A stretch of DNA of 23,543 bases, taken from Vermiculatibacterium agrestimuris. GTDB lineage: Bacteria > Bacillota > Clostridia > Oscillospirales > Oscillospiraceae. Position 1 is the first letter of the stretch, and each line of letters opens with the position of its first letter. The notes under the pieces were generated by a model that was not told the origin of the DNA, made no database searches, and was given only the letters and a program-made list of their open reading frames with translations. The DNA lies in contig NZ_CALPCU010000029.1 of assembly GCF_943193085.1 (NCBI RefSeq), positions 1 through 23,543 on the forward strand. The letters run 5' to 3'. Position numbers and translations under genes: made by a program. Positions 1-6,704 of this stretch are shown here, in pieces.

Positions 1-30
1 AAGACCGCCACCGTTTCCGGTGGCGGTCTT
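1..30 (-). terminator. Hairpin downstream of the pyridoxamine kinase gene
   Basis: A perfect 12-bp inverted repeat (1-12 with 19-30, 6-base loop GTTTCC) lies 5 bases after the stop codon of the minus-strand kinase gene. That position fits an intrinsic terminator. Any U-tract for the minus strand would lie beyond the window edge, so it cannot be confirmed. On the plus strand it is followed only by a mixed TGCGTTTATT. Confidence 0.6.
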
Positions 31-35
31 TGCGT

Positions 36-899
36 TTATTCACGGCCCGGCGTCAGCCGGCCCAGCAGCGTCTCGAACTGGACGCCCTCCTCGACGGGTG
101 TGCCCAGCTCCAGGGTGTACCGGGCACACGCCCCCACGAAGTCCACTGCCAGGGCCGCCGCCTCCTTCAGGCTCCTGCCCGTAAGCAGCCCTCCCAGGGT
201 CACCGTGGAAAAAAGATCCCCGGTGCCGGGGAATTGGGCGGGGGCCTCATGAACGGCGGTCATGGAAAACTCGCCCCGCTCCCGGTCAAAGCAGGCCGCG
301 CCCACCCTGTCCTGGGCCGGGTGGACGCCGGTGATGATCACCGACCGCCGCCCCTCGCCGCTCAGCCGTTCCAGCCACTCCCTTATCCCCGCCTCGCCGC
401 GGGGCACATGCTCGTAGGGCTCGTCCAGCAGGATGGCGGCCTCAGTAAAGTTGGGGGTGATGACGTCCGCCATCGCCGCCAGGGACTTCATGGCCCGGCA
501 CATGGCAGGGGTGTAGGTGCGGTAGGGCTTGCCCCAGTCCCCCATGACGGGATCCACCATCACAAGGGTATCCTTTCCCCGGAACCGCCGCAATAGATCC
601 CCCAATACGCCGATCTGCCGCTCCGAGCCCACAAAGCCGCTGTAAAGGGCGTCAAAGCGCACCCCCAGCTCCTCCCAGTGGCCGGCCGAGCCCTCCATCT
701 CCCCCGTCAGGTCCCGAAACACGAATTTGTCTGTGGGCGGAAAGATGGTGGAGGCTGACAAATAGGCCGTGGGCAGAGCAGAGCACCAGCAGCCCATGGC
801 GGAGAGCACCGGAAGCACTATCGCCAGGGAGCACCGGCCCATGCCGGACAGGTCGTGGACGGCGGCCACATGCGGAGCTTTTTTCCCTTGTGCCATCAT
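36..899 (-). CDS. Pyridoxamine kinase (PdxK/PdxY-like, ribokinase fold)
   Basis: Predicted ATP-dependent kinase of the vitamin B6 salvage pathway, phosphorylating pyridoxal, pyridoxamine or pyridoxine in the cytoplasm. The roughly 287-residue length suits the family. Visible motifs are an N-terminal strand and Gly-rich stretch (HDLSGMGRCSL, about residues 15-25), DPVMGD (116-121), TPNFTEA (148-154), and the C-terminal anion hole GTGD (225-228), whose Asp228 is the expected catalytic base. An in-frame GTG at 905 exists, but tandem ATGs at 899 and 896 follow a GGGGGG Shine-Dalgarno-like run by 5 and 8 bases, so 899 is preferred. It is transcribed alone, divergently from a tRNA gene, from a good promoter at 926-954. 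The ThiD-type hydroxymethylpyrimidine kinases share this fold, but the sequence reads more like the pyridoxal kinase branch. Confidence 0.88.
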   Translation of the reverse strand: MMAQGKKAPHVAAVHDLSGMGRCSLAIVLPVLSAMGCWCSALPTAYLSASTIFPPTDKFVFRDLTGEMEGSAGHWEELGVRFDALYSGFVGSERQIGVLGDLLRRFRGKDTLVMVDPVMGDWGKPYRTYTPAMCRAMKSLAAMADVITPNFTEAAILLDEPYEHVPRGEAGIREWLERLSGEGRRSVIITGVHPAQDRVGAACFDRERGEFSMTAVHEAPAQFPGTGDLFSTVTLGGLLTGRSLKEAAALAVDFVGACARYTLELGTPVEEGVQFETLLGRLTPGRE

Positions 900-925
900 A
901 AGCACCCCCCAAATGCCTTTTCCCC

Positions 926-954
926 ATTATAATCTTTTGCCCCAAAGAAGGCAA
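926..954 (-). promoter_or_regulatory. Sigma-A promoter of the pyridoxamine kinase gene
   Basis: On the minus strand a -35 TTGCCT (954-949) is separated by 17 bases from a consensus -10 TATAAT (931-926), about 27 bases upstream of the preferred start codon. Its -35 box lies only 3 bases from the -35 box of the opposite tRNA promoter. Confidence 0.75.
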
Positions 955-957
955 TGA

Positions 958-986
958 TTGACGCAAAAGATTTTGTTTGCTATACT
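958..986 (+). promoter_or_regulatory. Sigma-A promoter of tRNA-Leu
   Basis: TTGACG (958-963), 17-base spacer, TATACT (981-986). The -10 box ends 11 bases before the first base of the mature tRNA, leaving room for a very short 5' leader. Near-consensus and correctly oriented. Confidence 0.85.
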
Positions 987-997
987 GATTATCGTAT

Positions 998-1082
998 GCG
1001 GGATTGTTGGAATTGGCAGACAAGACGGATTTAGGTTCCGTTGCCGCAAGGCGTGAGGGTTCAAATCCCTCATCCCGCACCA
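998..1082 (+). tRNA. tRNA-Leu (anticodon UAG), CCA encoded
   Basis: The acceptor stem GCGGGAT (998-1004) pairs perfectly with ATCCCGC (1072-1078). The D arm is TTG/CAA (1007-1009 with 1021-1023). The anticodon stem ACGGA/TCCGT (1025-1029 with 1037-1041) encloses loop TTTAGGT, placing anticodon TAG at 1032-1034. A long variable arm with its own GCC/GGC stem (1043-1052) is the class II hallmark expected for leucine. The T arm is GAGGG/CCCTC around TTCAAAT (1055-1071). Discriminator A1079 is followed by a genomically encoded CCA (1080-1082). This isoacceptor reads CUN codons, chiefly CUA. It has its own promoter and terminator and so is a single-gene unit. Confidence 0.97.
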
Positions 1083-1100
1083 ACGTTCCTCTACAGTTGA

Positions 1101-1147
1101 ACCGCCCCAGGTCTTGTTATCCACAAGACCTGGGGCGGTCGGTTTTT
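1101..1147 (+). terminator. Intrinsic terminator of tRNA-Leu
   Basis: A perfect 16-bp stem (1101-1116 with 1124-1139) with a 7-base loop TTATCCA is followed by a T5 run at 1143-1147, 18 bases after the tRNA CCA end. On the other strand the hairpin sits 40 bases after the tatC stop codon but has no T-run, so it may only help end tatC transcription. Confidence 0.9.
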
Positions 1148-1179
1148 CTGTTCCTATCGCAGCTTAAAGGGCGCGGCCT

Positions 1180-2010
1180 TCAAGGCTCCGCCCCCTCCTC
1201 TTCGGGCCGTTCTTCCCCGTTTTCATCCCTCTGCTCCTCCGCCTGCTTCCGCCCTGACCGGCGGCGGCGCAGCTTTTCCATAATAAGGCAGAGGATAATA
1301 CTCAGCTGGTAAAGGAAGATGATCGGTATGCCTACCATGATCTGGGAGATCACATCGGGCGGTGTGATAAAGGCGGCCACCACAAAGCTGATAACGATCA
1401 CAAAGCGGCGGGCCTTCTTCATCCACTCTACCTTCAGCAGCTTCAGGGCGTTGAGCACCACCGAGATGACCGGCAGCTCAAAGACCACGCCAAAAATGAT
1501 GAAGATGGTCAGCAGAAAGGAGATGTAGTTCTGTACGGAGATGGCGGCGGCCACCTCGGCCCGATTCTCCAGGGTACTCAAAAAAAGCAACATGGTGGGC
1601 AGCATGATCCGATAGGCAAAGTAAACGCCCACGCAGAAGAAGATGGAACCAAAGATGAGGGAGAAGACAAAGGCCAGATTCTCCCGCTTGGTCAGACCGG
1701 GCCTTGCAAAGGCCCAAACCTCATACATGATGACAGGCATCGCGCACACCAGGCCAAAGATAAGGGCCACCGACATGTACTGCATCAGCAGCTCCTGAGG
1801 CGCCAGGTAGACATACTGATAGCCGTAGACCTCACCCAGGCCCAGCAGGTGCTCTACCACACGGGGGGCAAAGCCCAGCCCGACAATAGTGCCTATAAAT
1901 AAGATGAGGAGACAGACAATCAGGCGGTTGCGAAGCTCCTTCAGATGACCGGTGAGCTTCATCCGCTTCTCATTGTTCTGCCGGGCCTTACTCTTTGTCT
2001 TTTCCGCCAT
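1180..2010 (-). CDS. tatC: Twin-arginine translocase subunit TatC
   Basis: Core membrane receptor of the Tat pathway, which exports folded cofactor-bearing proteins carrying an RR signal. The 276-residue protein has about six hydrophobic segments and the family's landmarks: HLKELRNRL (22-30) just before the first membrane segment, PGL (104-106) in the first loop, FELP (177-180) with the conserved acidic residue, and TPPDVISQ (216-223) before the last segments. A basic and acidic tail of about 30 residues is specific to this protein. The start chosen is ATG 2010, which overlaps the end of tatA by 23 bases and has AGGAG 13 bases upstream. An internal ATG at 1962 is possible, and the longer upstream frame is not supported. 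It is the third gene of tatB-like/tatA/tatC, so translation is probably coupled. Confidence 0.95.
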   Translation of the reverse strand: MAEKTKSKARQNNEKRMKLTGHLKELRNRLIVCLLILFIGTIVGLGFAPRVVEHLLGLGEVYGYQYVYLAPQELLMQYMSVALIFGLVCAMPVIMYEVWAFARPGLTKRENLAFVFSLIFGSIFFCVGVYFAYRIMLPTMLLFLSTLENRAEVAAAISVQNYISFLLTIFIIFGVVFELPVISVVLNALKLLKVEWMKKARRFVIVISFVVAAFITPPDVISQIMVGIPIIFLYQLSIILCLIMEKLRRRRSGRKQAEEQRDENGEERPEEEGAEP

Positions 2011-2173
2011 CCGCAGTGACCTGCTCCTCAGTGGTCTTCTCCTCGTCCACGCCCTCACGGAAGCTCTTCACGCTCTTTCCAAACATCTTGGTGAGCTTAG
2101 GCAGCTGGGTGGGGCCGAAAATGATCAGAATAATCGCCAAAATGGCCAGCAGTTCAAAGGTCCCGAGTTTCAT
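1988..2173 (-). CDS. tatA: TatA-type pore subunit of the Tat translocase
   Basis: Small 61-residue single-span protein that oligomerises at TatC to let folded substrates pass. It shows the typical order: short N-terminus, one hydrophobic helix (about residues 5-20), the FGP hinge (19-21, IFGPTQLP), then an amphipathic helix rich in Lys (PKLTKMFGKSVKSF) and a charged tail. Its ATG overlaps the upstream gene's stop as ATGA, and AAGGAGG sits 8 bases before the start, so it is well translated. The last 23 bases overlap tatC. Confidence 0.93.
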   Translation of the reverse strand: MKLGTFELLAILAIILIIFGPTQLPKLTKMFGKSVKSFREGVDEEKTTEEQVTADGGKDKE

Positions 2174-2571
2174 TTTTCTTCCTCCTTCAATAGTTCTGCA
2201 CTTTCCCCTTCCGCACTGGCAGGGACTGTAGCCCGGTCAGGTGTATCCTCCACCGGGGGCGTATGTACCTCTGGCTTCTTGGCGGAAGGCTTCCCCAAAT
2301 CAGAAAAAGACTTCTCTATATCCCGCAGCCCGTCCCGGATGGACTTGTCCATCTCCTCGATGGGCTTCACAGCCTCCCGGATCGGTGCGGCGGTCTCTTC
2401 CATCGGGTCAACGACAGTTTCCTGTATGTCCTTGGCGACCTTACTGGAGTATGTCTTGAACTGACCCATAGCCTCGCCCAGTTTCCTGGCAAACTCGGGT
2501 AGCCGATCCGGCCCGATGACCAGCAGAGCGACGGCAAAGATCAGCAAAAGCTCTGTGGCTCCGATTCGCAT
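2170..2571 (-). CDS. tatB: TatB-like (TatA/B family) translocase subunit
   Basis: First gene of the Tat operon, 133 residues. It has an N-terminal hydrophobic helix (about 6-20), the hinge VIGPDRLP (18-25), an amphipathic helix (FARKLGEAMGQFKTYSSKV) and a long acidic and Pro-rich C-terminal tail. The long tail and the GPDRLP hinge, in place of the FGP of TatA, make it look like TatB, which in proteobacteria passes signal peptides from TatC to TatA. Many Gram-positive Tat systems manage with TatA and TatC only, so this may instead be a second specialised TatA. AGGAG lies 9 bases before ATG 2571. It shares an ATGA junction with tatA and is driven from the promoter at 2640-2668. Confidence 0.85.
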   Translation of the reverse strand: MRIGATELLLIFAVALLVIGPDRLPEFARKLGEAMGQFKTYSSKVAKDIQETVVDPMEETAAPIREAVKPIEEMDKSIRDGLRDIEKSFSDLGKPSAKKPEVHTPPVEDTPDRATVPASAEGESAELLKEEEK

Positions 2572-2639
2572 GGAGCATCGCTCCTTTCCCGTACTGTGCG
2601 CCCCCTTATCAGGGGCTTTTTCAACCTATCTGTAGGGTA

Positions 2640-2668
2640 ATTATAAAGACGCGGGTAATAAAAGTCAA
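2640..2668 (-). promoter_or_regulatory. Promoter of the tatBAC operon
   Basis: On the minus strand a -35 TTGACT (2668-2663), exactly 17 bases, and a consensus -10 TATAAT (2645-2640). It is one of the best matches in the window and lies about 70 bases upstream of the tatB-like start. It diverges from the LysR regulator promoter, so the 226-base gap between the two genes is a shared control region. Confidence 0.85.
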
Positions 2669-2735
2669 GCAATTCTTCCACAGACCCAGCAGCAGCCGCA
2701 GTCCCCTTTTTTGACAAAGTACCCCCAAAATGATG

Positions 2736-2765
2736 TTGATTTGTGGGGAAGAAGGAGTATATAAT
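2736..2765 (+). promoter_or_regulatory. Probable promoter of the LysR-type regulator gene
   Basis: TTGATT (2736-2741), 18-base spacer, consensus TATAAT (2760-2765), about 32 bases upstream of the chosen start. A better -35 hexamer, TTGACA at 2711-2716, is too far from this -10 box to be used with it. Confidence 0.6.
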
Positions 2766-2797
2766 ATAGCAAAGACGCTATGTTCTTGGAGGTGCCT

Positions 2798-3712
2798 ATG
2801 TTTTCTTTCTCCGACATGAATCTTTTCCTTGCCATTGCCAGAACCGGCAGCTTTACTGCTGCGGCAAAAAAGCTGCATACCACCCAGTCGGCGGTGAGCC
2901 GCCGGCTGATCCGGCTGGAGCAGGAGGTGGGCTGCCGGCTGCTCTCCCGCACCCAGGGCGGACGGCAGATCGTTCTCACCCCTTCGGGCCGGGCGTTTCT
3001 CACCATTGCCGAGCGGTATATCGAGCTGTGGAACGAGGCCCAGGCCCTGCCCCAGCTGAATCTGCACATCAGCTTTACGCTGGAGACGGCGGGCGCGGCG
3101 GGAGAATACATCCTGCCCCAGGTGCTCCACCGCTTCGTGGGGGAAAATCCCAACATCTTTCTCTCCGTCCGCCGCAGCGACAGCCAGCAGTGTTATGAGC
3201 AGGTGGCAAGCTACCGGGCCGACATGGGCATCGTCACCGAGGAGCAATACCATCCCGACATGGAGACCCACCCCATTTTCTCCGAACCCATGGTTCTGCT
3301 CACCAACCGTGCAGGCCCCCTCCGCTCCGGGATGACCCCATGGGAACTGAACATGGAAAATGAGATCTTCGTGCCCTGGACAGCAGATTTCTTCCAGTGG
3401 CACACCACCGTTCTGGGCGGCTTTTTGACCCCGGTGGTATCCGTCTGGACGCCCCACGTGGCCCGGCCCTTTTTCAGCGACCCCAACGCCTGGATGATCG
3501 CCCCCCTCTCCGTTGCCAAGGTCATGGGGGAGCTGGACGAGCGCCTGACCTGGTACACGCTGGAGCAGGGGCCCGCTGACCAGACCATGTACTATATCCT
3601 CCGCACCAAGGAGCGCTCTGAGCTCGTCAGCCATTTTCTCCGCTTCCTGGCCCAGGCCCTGGCCGGGATGGAGGATATCCGGCTCCTGCTCCATGAGGAG
3701 GTAGAGGTATAG
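2798..3712 (+). CDS. LysR-family transcriptional regulator
   Basis: A 304-residue protein of typical LysR length. The N-terminal winged helix-turn-helix is clear: MNLFLAIARTGSFTAAAKKLHTTQ followed by SAVSRRLIRLEQEVGCRLLSR (about residues 7-55) and the family phrase LTPSGRAFL. The rest is the substrate-binding-protein-like effector domain that senses a small molecule. ATG 2798 is chosen because GGAGG lies 5 bases upstream; the in-frame ATG at 2780 has no such site. It sits between the tat operon, which it faces divergently, and the AOR redox operon, which lies downstream in the same direction. By position it could control either or both; LysR proteins classically act on a divergent neighbour and on their own promoter. 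The effector is unknown. Confidence 0.93.
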   Translation: MFSFSDMNLFLAIARTGSFTAAAKKLHTTQSAVSRRLIRLEQEVGCRLLSRTQGGRQIVLTPSGRAFLTIAERYIELWNEAQALPQLNLHISFTLETAGAAGEYILPQVLHRFVGENPNIFLSVRRSDSQQCYEQVASYRADMGIVTEEQYHPDMETHPIFSEPMVLLTNRAGPLRSGMTPWELNMENEIFVPWTADFFQWHTTVLGGFLTPVVSVWTPHVARPFFSDPNAWMIAPLSVAKVMGELDERLTWYTLEQGPADQTMYYILRTKERSELVSHFLRFLAQALAGMEDIRLLLHEEVEV

Positions 3713-3790
3713 GAGAGCGGCAGCCACCCCGCCGGGCTGTCGAAACAATCATTCATTTCACGAATTATGTCGCTGTTTGCCGTTTTTTTC

Positions 3791-3819
3791 TTGACAAATC
3801 CTCCACAAGGACATATTAT
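3791..3819 (+). promoter_or_regulatory. Strong promoter of the ferredoxin-AOR operon
   Basis: TTGACA (3791-3796), 17-base spacer, TATTAT (3814-3819), about 57 bases before the first start codon. No convincing terminator follows the LysR gene in 3713-3790: there is only an 8-bp hairpin (3718-3725 with 3735-3742) without a T-run, so readthrough from LysR may add to this promoter. Confidence 0.8.
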
Positions 3820-3822
3820 ATC

Positions 3823-3857
3823 AATTGTAGAATAATTTGTTTTGCACCACTACAATT
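3823..3857. repeat. Inverted repeat in the 5' leader of the AOR operon
   Basis: AATTGTAG (3823-3830) and its exact complement CTACAATT (3850-3857) are 19 bases apart. They sit immediately downstream of the -10 box and before the ribosome site, a place suited to an operator or an mRNA stem. An AT-rich flank, AATAATT (3831-3837), recurs in inverted form as AATTATT (3854-3860). No known regulator motif was recognised. Confidence 0.4.
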
Positions 3858-3875
3858 ATTTAGAGGGGGATTCCT

Positions 3876-4508
3876 ATGTCTGAGGAAAAGAAAGGATTTG
3901 CCACCAAAGAAGTGACCCGCAGGCAGTTCCTCAAGATCTCGGGTGTAAGCCTTACCGGGCTTGTCCTGTCCACCCCGCTGCTCACTCTGATGGGCTGCAC
4001 GCAGAAGCAGGTGGACGACGGCTCCGTCACCACCTGGGCTTTCCCGCAGGGTCTGCTGGTGGTCAACAAGGACAAGTGCACCGGCTGCCAGCGCTGCGAG
4101 ATCAACTGCACTCTGGTCAACGACGGATGCGTGTCCAGTTACATCTCCCGGGTCAAGGTGACCCGCAACCTGTTCTCCGGACGCAATGACACCGGCTTGT
4201 ACAGCGACAATCACTTCGTCTACTTCCCCGACACCTGCCGGCAGTGTGCGGAGCCCGCCTGCGGCGCCGCCTGTCCCCAGGGCGCCATCTCCGCCGACGA
4301 AAAGGGCGTCAAGAAGGTGGATCCGGAGAAGTGCATCGGCTGCGGCGCCTGCGTCAACGCCTGCCCCTGGCATATGCCCACCGTCAATCCGGTCACGGGC
4401 AAGTCCTCCAAGTGCGTCCAGTGCGGCGCCTGCGTGGAAGGCTGCCCCTCCGGCGCTCTGTCCATTATCCCCTGGGAAGAGGTCGCTGCGGCCTCCCAGG
4501 CTGTTTAA
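3876..4508 (+). CDS. Tat-exported lipoprotein-like 4x[4Fe-4S] ferredoxin subunit
   Basis: Electron-transfer subunit of 210 residues. The N-terminus has a twin-arginine motif TRRQFLK (Arg15-Arg16), a hydrophobic stretch, then LMGC with Cys41 as a lipobox-like end. This predicts export in folded form by Tat and lipid anchoring on the outer membrane face. Sixteen Cys form four cluster motifs: C68/71/74/78, C121/124/129/133, C153/156/159/163 and C180/183/186/190. This is the DMSO-reductase-type four-cluster pattern also seen in E. coli YdhY/YdhX. GAGGGGGA lies 5 bases before the ATG. It is the first gene of the operon, 18 bases ahead of the AOR-type gene, so it is the likely electron partner of that enzyme. 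Lipidation is inferred, because Met at -2 is not the commonest lipobox residue. Confidence 0.92.
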   Translation: MSEEKKGFATKEVTRRQFLKISGVSLTGLVLSTPLLTLMGCTQKQVDDGSVTTWAFPQGLLVVNKDKCTGCQRCEINCTLVNDGCVSSYISRVKVTRNLFSGRNDTGLYSDNHFVYFPDTCRQCAEPACGAACPQGAISADEKGVKKVDPEKCIGCGACVNACPWHMPTVNPVTGKSSKCVQCGACVEGCPSGALSIIPWEEVAAASQAV

Positions 4509-4526
4509 CGCAAGGGAGGTATTGAA

Positions 4527-6689
4527 ATGTCTGTTTTGAACGGTATCAACGGCTGGGCCGGTACGATCCTGCGTGTCAACCTGACCAACGGCTCCGTCGC
4601 CCGGGAAGACACCCTTCCCAAGTACAAGCCCTATATTGGCGGCATGGGCCTCGGCTATAAGATTATTTGGGACGAAGTGCCCCTGGACACCGATCCCTTC
4701 AGTGAAGAGGCCAAAGTGGTCTTCAGCGTCGGCCCCCTCACCGGTTCCGGTGTGCCCTGCTCCGGCCGTACCACCATCACCCTGCTGTCCAACTGGTCGC
4801 GCGGCAAGTCCATTCTGGACGCCCACATGGGCGGCCACTTTGCCCACAGCATTAAATATGCCGGCTATGACGCCATCATCATTGAGGGTAAGGCCTCCAA
4901 GCCTGTCTACCTGAAGATCGAGGACGACAAGGTCTCCCTTGAGGATGCCTCCCACGTCTGGGGCACCGGCACCTTTAACACCAACAAGGTCATCTCCGCC
5001 GAGTGCGGCGCTGAGTTCGACGTGGCCTCCATCGGCGCTGCCGGCGAGAACCTGGTCAACATGTCCTGCATCGTCACCTCCTTCGGCAACTCCGGCGGCG
5101 CCGGCGTTGGCGGCGCTCTGGGCGCCAAGAACCTGAAGGCCATCGCCATCCGGGGCACCGGCGCTGTGAAGATCGCCGATCCCGTGGAGCACAAGAACCT
5201 GTGCGACTACATGATCCGGGATCTGGTGGGCGGCAACAACAACCACAATGTTCCCTCCCGTCCCCAGTCCTGGGCCGAGTACACCTCCACGGTGAAGAAC
5301 CGTTGGCAGGGCGGCCCCGGTGTGATGTGGGGCGCTGCGCCTGACGGAGCCATTGACACCGGCGAGCAGCCCTCCGGCCAGATCGCTGTTGCTGCCTACC
5401 GGGCCACCAAGGGCGTCTTTGACTACGGCGACGTGGTACAGCAGTACATCGTCAAGTCCGGCGGCTGCGCCTCCTGCCCGGTGCGCTGCTATTCCGAGTA
5501 CAATGTGGACATCCTGGCTGAGTATGACCTGCCCACCCTGGTGTCCAACACCTGTGCTCCCTCCGGCAGCGTTCCCACCGCCTTCTATCTCAAGGAAGCT
5601 ATGCACGACTTCAAGGATGAGGGCGACTCCAAGGTCGTTCTCGGCCTTCACGGTGCCTATGTGATGGACGATCTGGGCCTGTGGGAGAACTATGGCAACC
5701 TTGGCCGCGACTTCGCCTGGTGCCTGAAAAACGGCGTCTTTGAGAAGATGCTGTCCAAGGAGGAGTATGACTCCATTCCCTGGCAGCTGATGAAGGACGG
5801 CGATCCCCGCTGGCTGGATGATATTATGGGCCGCATTGCCCGCAAGGAGGGCGAGATCAGCCGCATCGGCGAGGGCAGCTACGCCTTCTACAAGGCCTGG
5901 GGCCTGGACGATCCCGCCAAGAACGAGTGGGGCGTGAATATGTACGACGTGATCGGCGGTAACAACAACGTCACCTATAACGGCTACCCCAAGCACCACT
6001 CCGCTGAGGACGCCTGGCAGTCCGGCCTGCTGTACAACGTGATGTACAACCGGGACTGCATGGATCACGTTATGACCAACTTTGTCCGCTCCGGCTCCCC
6101 CTTCAACGAGGTCATCAAGCCCGTGCTGGAGAGCTATTTCGGCGAGGGCTGTGTGGACGCCCCCAAGGCGTACACCCCCATCAACGACGCCAAGATCAAG
6201 CTGGCCAAGTGGGCCTTCCTGCAGAAGCAGTGGCACGATTCCGCCACCCTGTGCAACTGGATGTACCCCATGACCCTGTCCTCCTCCCCCGCCCGGAAGT
6301 ATGTGGGCGACATTGAGCTGGACGCCAAGTACATGACCGCCGTCACCGGCGAAGAGTGGACCATGGACGACATCCTGTCCTGCATGGAGCGCATCTCCCA
6401 TATGCTCCGCGGCATCACTGCCATCTCCTTCAAGCTCAATGAGGGCCTGGAGAACCTCCGCAAGGATCACGACGCCGTTACTGCCTGGGTCTTCGACAAG
6501 GATCCCGACGTCCCCGCCTTCAGCGAGGGCACCGACAAGATGGATCGGGAGGACTGGGAGAAGTCTCTGACCATGTTCTACGAGGCCATGGGCTGGAACA
6601 CGGAGACTGGCATCCCCACCCGTGAGACTCTGGAGAAGTTCGACCTGGGTGATATGGCCGACAAGCTGGAAGAGCTGGGCCTCATCTAA
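4527..6689 (+). CDS. Aldehyde:ferredoxin oxidoreductase (AOR) family tungsto/molybdoenzyme, YdhV-like
   Basis: Catalytic subunit of 720 residues, in the range of E. coli YdhV. AOR enzymes bind a bis-pyranopterin tungsten or molybdenum centre next to one [4Fe-4S] cluster and carry out low-potential two-electron chemistry on aldehydes, acids or other substrates. The N-terminal AOR domain is evident (GWAGTILRVNL near residue 10, GGMGLGYKI, SVGPLTGS, GGHFAHSIKYAGYDAIIIEGKA). Cluster ligands are C314-x2-C317-x3-C321 and C576 in ATLC. There is no signal peptide. AAGGGAGG sits 7 bases before the start, and codon choice is strongly skewed to GGC, AAG, ATC and CTG, suggesting abundant protein. It is flanked by the exported ferredoxin and two YdhW-like genes. 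The metal (W or Mo) and substrate cannot be told from sequence. Confidence 0.93.
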   Translation: MSVLNGINGWAGTILRVNLTNGSVAREDTLPKYKPYIGGMGLGYKIIWDEVPLDTDPFSEEAKVVFSVGPLTGSGVPCSGRTTITLLSNWSRGKSILDAHMGGHFAHSIKYAGYDAIIIEGKASKPVYLKIEDDKVSLEDASHVWGTGTFNTNKVISAECGAEFDVASIGAAGENLVNMSCIVTSFGNSGGAGVGGALGAKNLKAIAIRGTGAVKIADPVEHKNLCDYMIRDLVGGNNNHNVPSRPQSWAEYTSTVKNRWQGGPGVMWGAAPDGAIDTGEQPSGQIAVAAYRATKGVFDYGDVVQQYIVKSGGCASCPVRCYSEYNVDILAEYDLPTLVSNTCAPSGSVPTAFYLKEAMHDFKDEGDSKVVLGLHGAYVMDDLGLWENYGNLGRDFAWCLKNGVFEKMLSKEEYDSIPWQLMKDGDPRWLDDIMGRIARKEGEISRIGEGSYAFYKAWGLDDPAKNEWGVNMYDVIGGNNNVTYNGYPKHHSAEDAWQSGLLYNVMYNRDCMDHVMTNFVRSGSPFNEVIKPVLESYFGEGCVDAPKAYTPINDAKIKLAKWAFLQKQWHDSATLCNWMYPMTLSSSPARKYVGDIELDAKYMTAVTGEEWTMDDILSCMERISHMLRGITAISFKLNEGLENLRKDHDAVTAWVFDKDPDVPAFSEGTDKMDREDWEKSLTMFYEAMGWNTETGIPTRETLEKFDLGDMADKLEELGLI

Positions 6690-6704
6690 AAAAGGAGGAC
6701 ATTC

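Noticed and set aside
2641..2661. TTAT-N13-ATAA dyad over the tat promoter as a LysR binding site
   Set aside because: The short AT-rich arms are largely the -10 box itself and the spacing does not match the usual T-N11-A core; evidence too weak to annotate.
3718..3742. Hairpin after the LysR gene as a terminator
   Set aside because: An 8-bp stem with a G:U pair and no T-run afterwards; it does not meet the pattern of an intrinsic terminator.
3713..3875. Possible molybdenum-cofactor riboswitch ahead of the AOR operon
   Set aside because: The promoter at 3791-3819 leaves under 50 bases of leader, too short for that element; only a small inverted repeat is present.
3816..6470. An 884-codon open frame on the minus strand, antisense to the ferredoxin and AOR genes
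   Set aside because: Its protein is low-complexity, rich in Gly, Ala, Val, His and Asp, with no domain or ribosome site. Strong third-position G/C bias in the sense genes keeps the antisense frame open. The sense genes have clear cofactor motifs.
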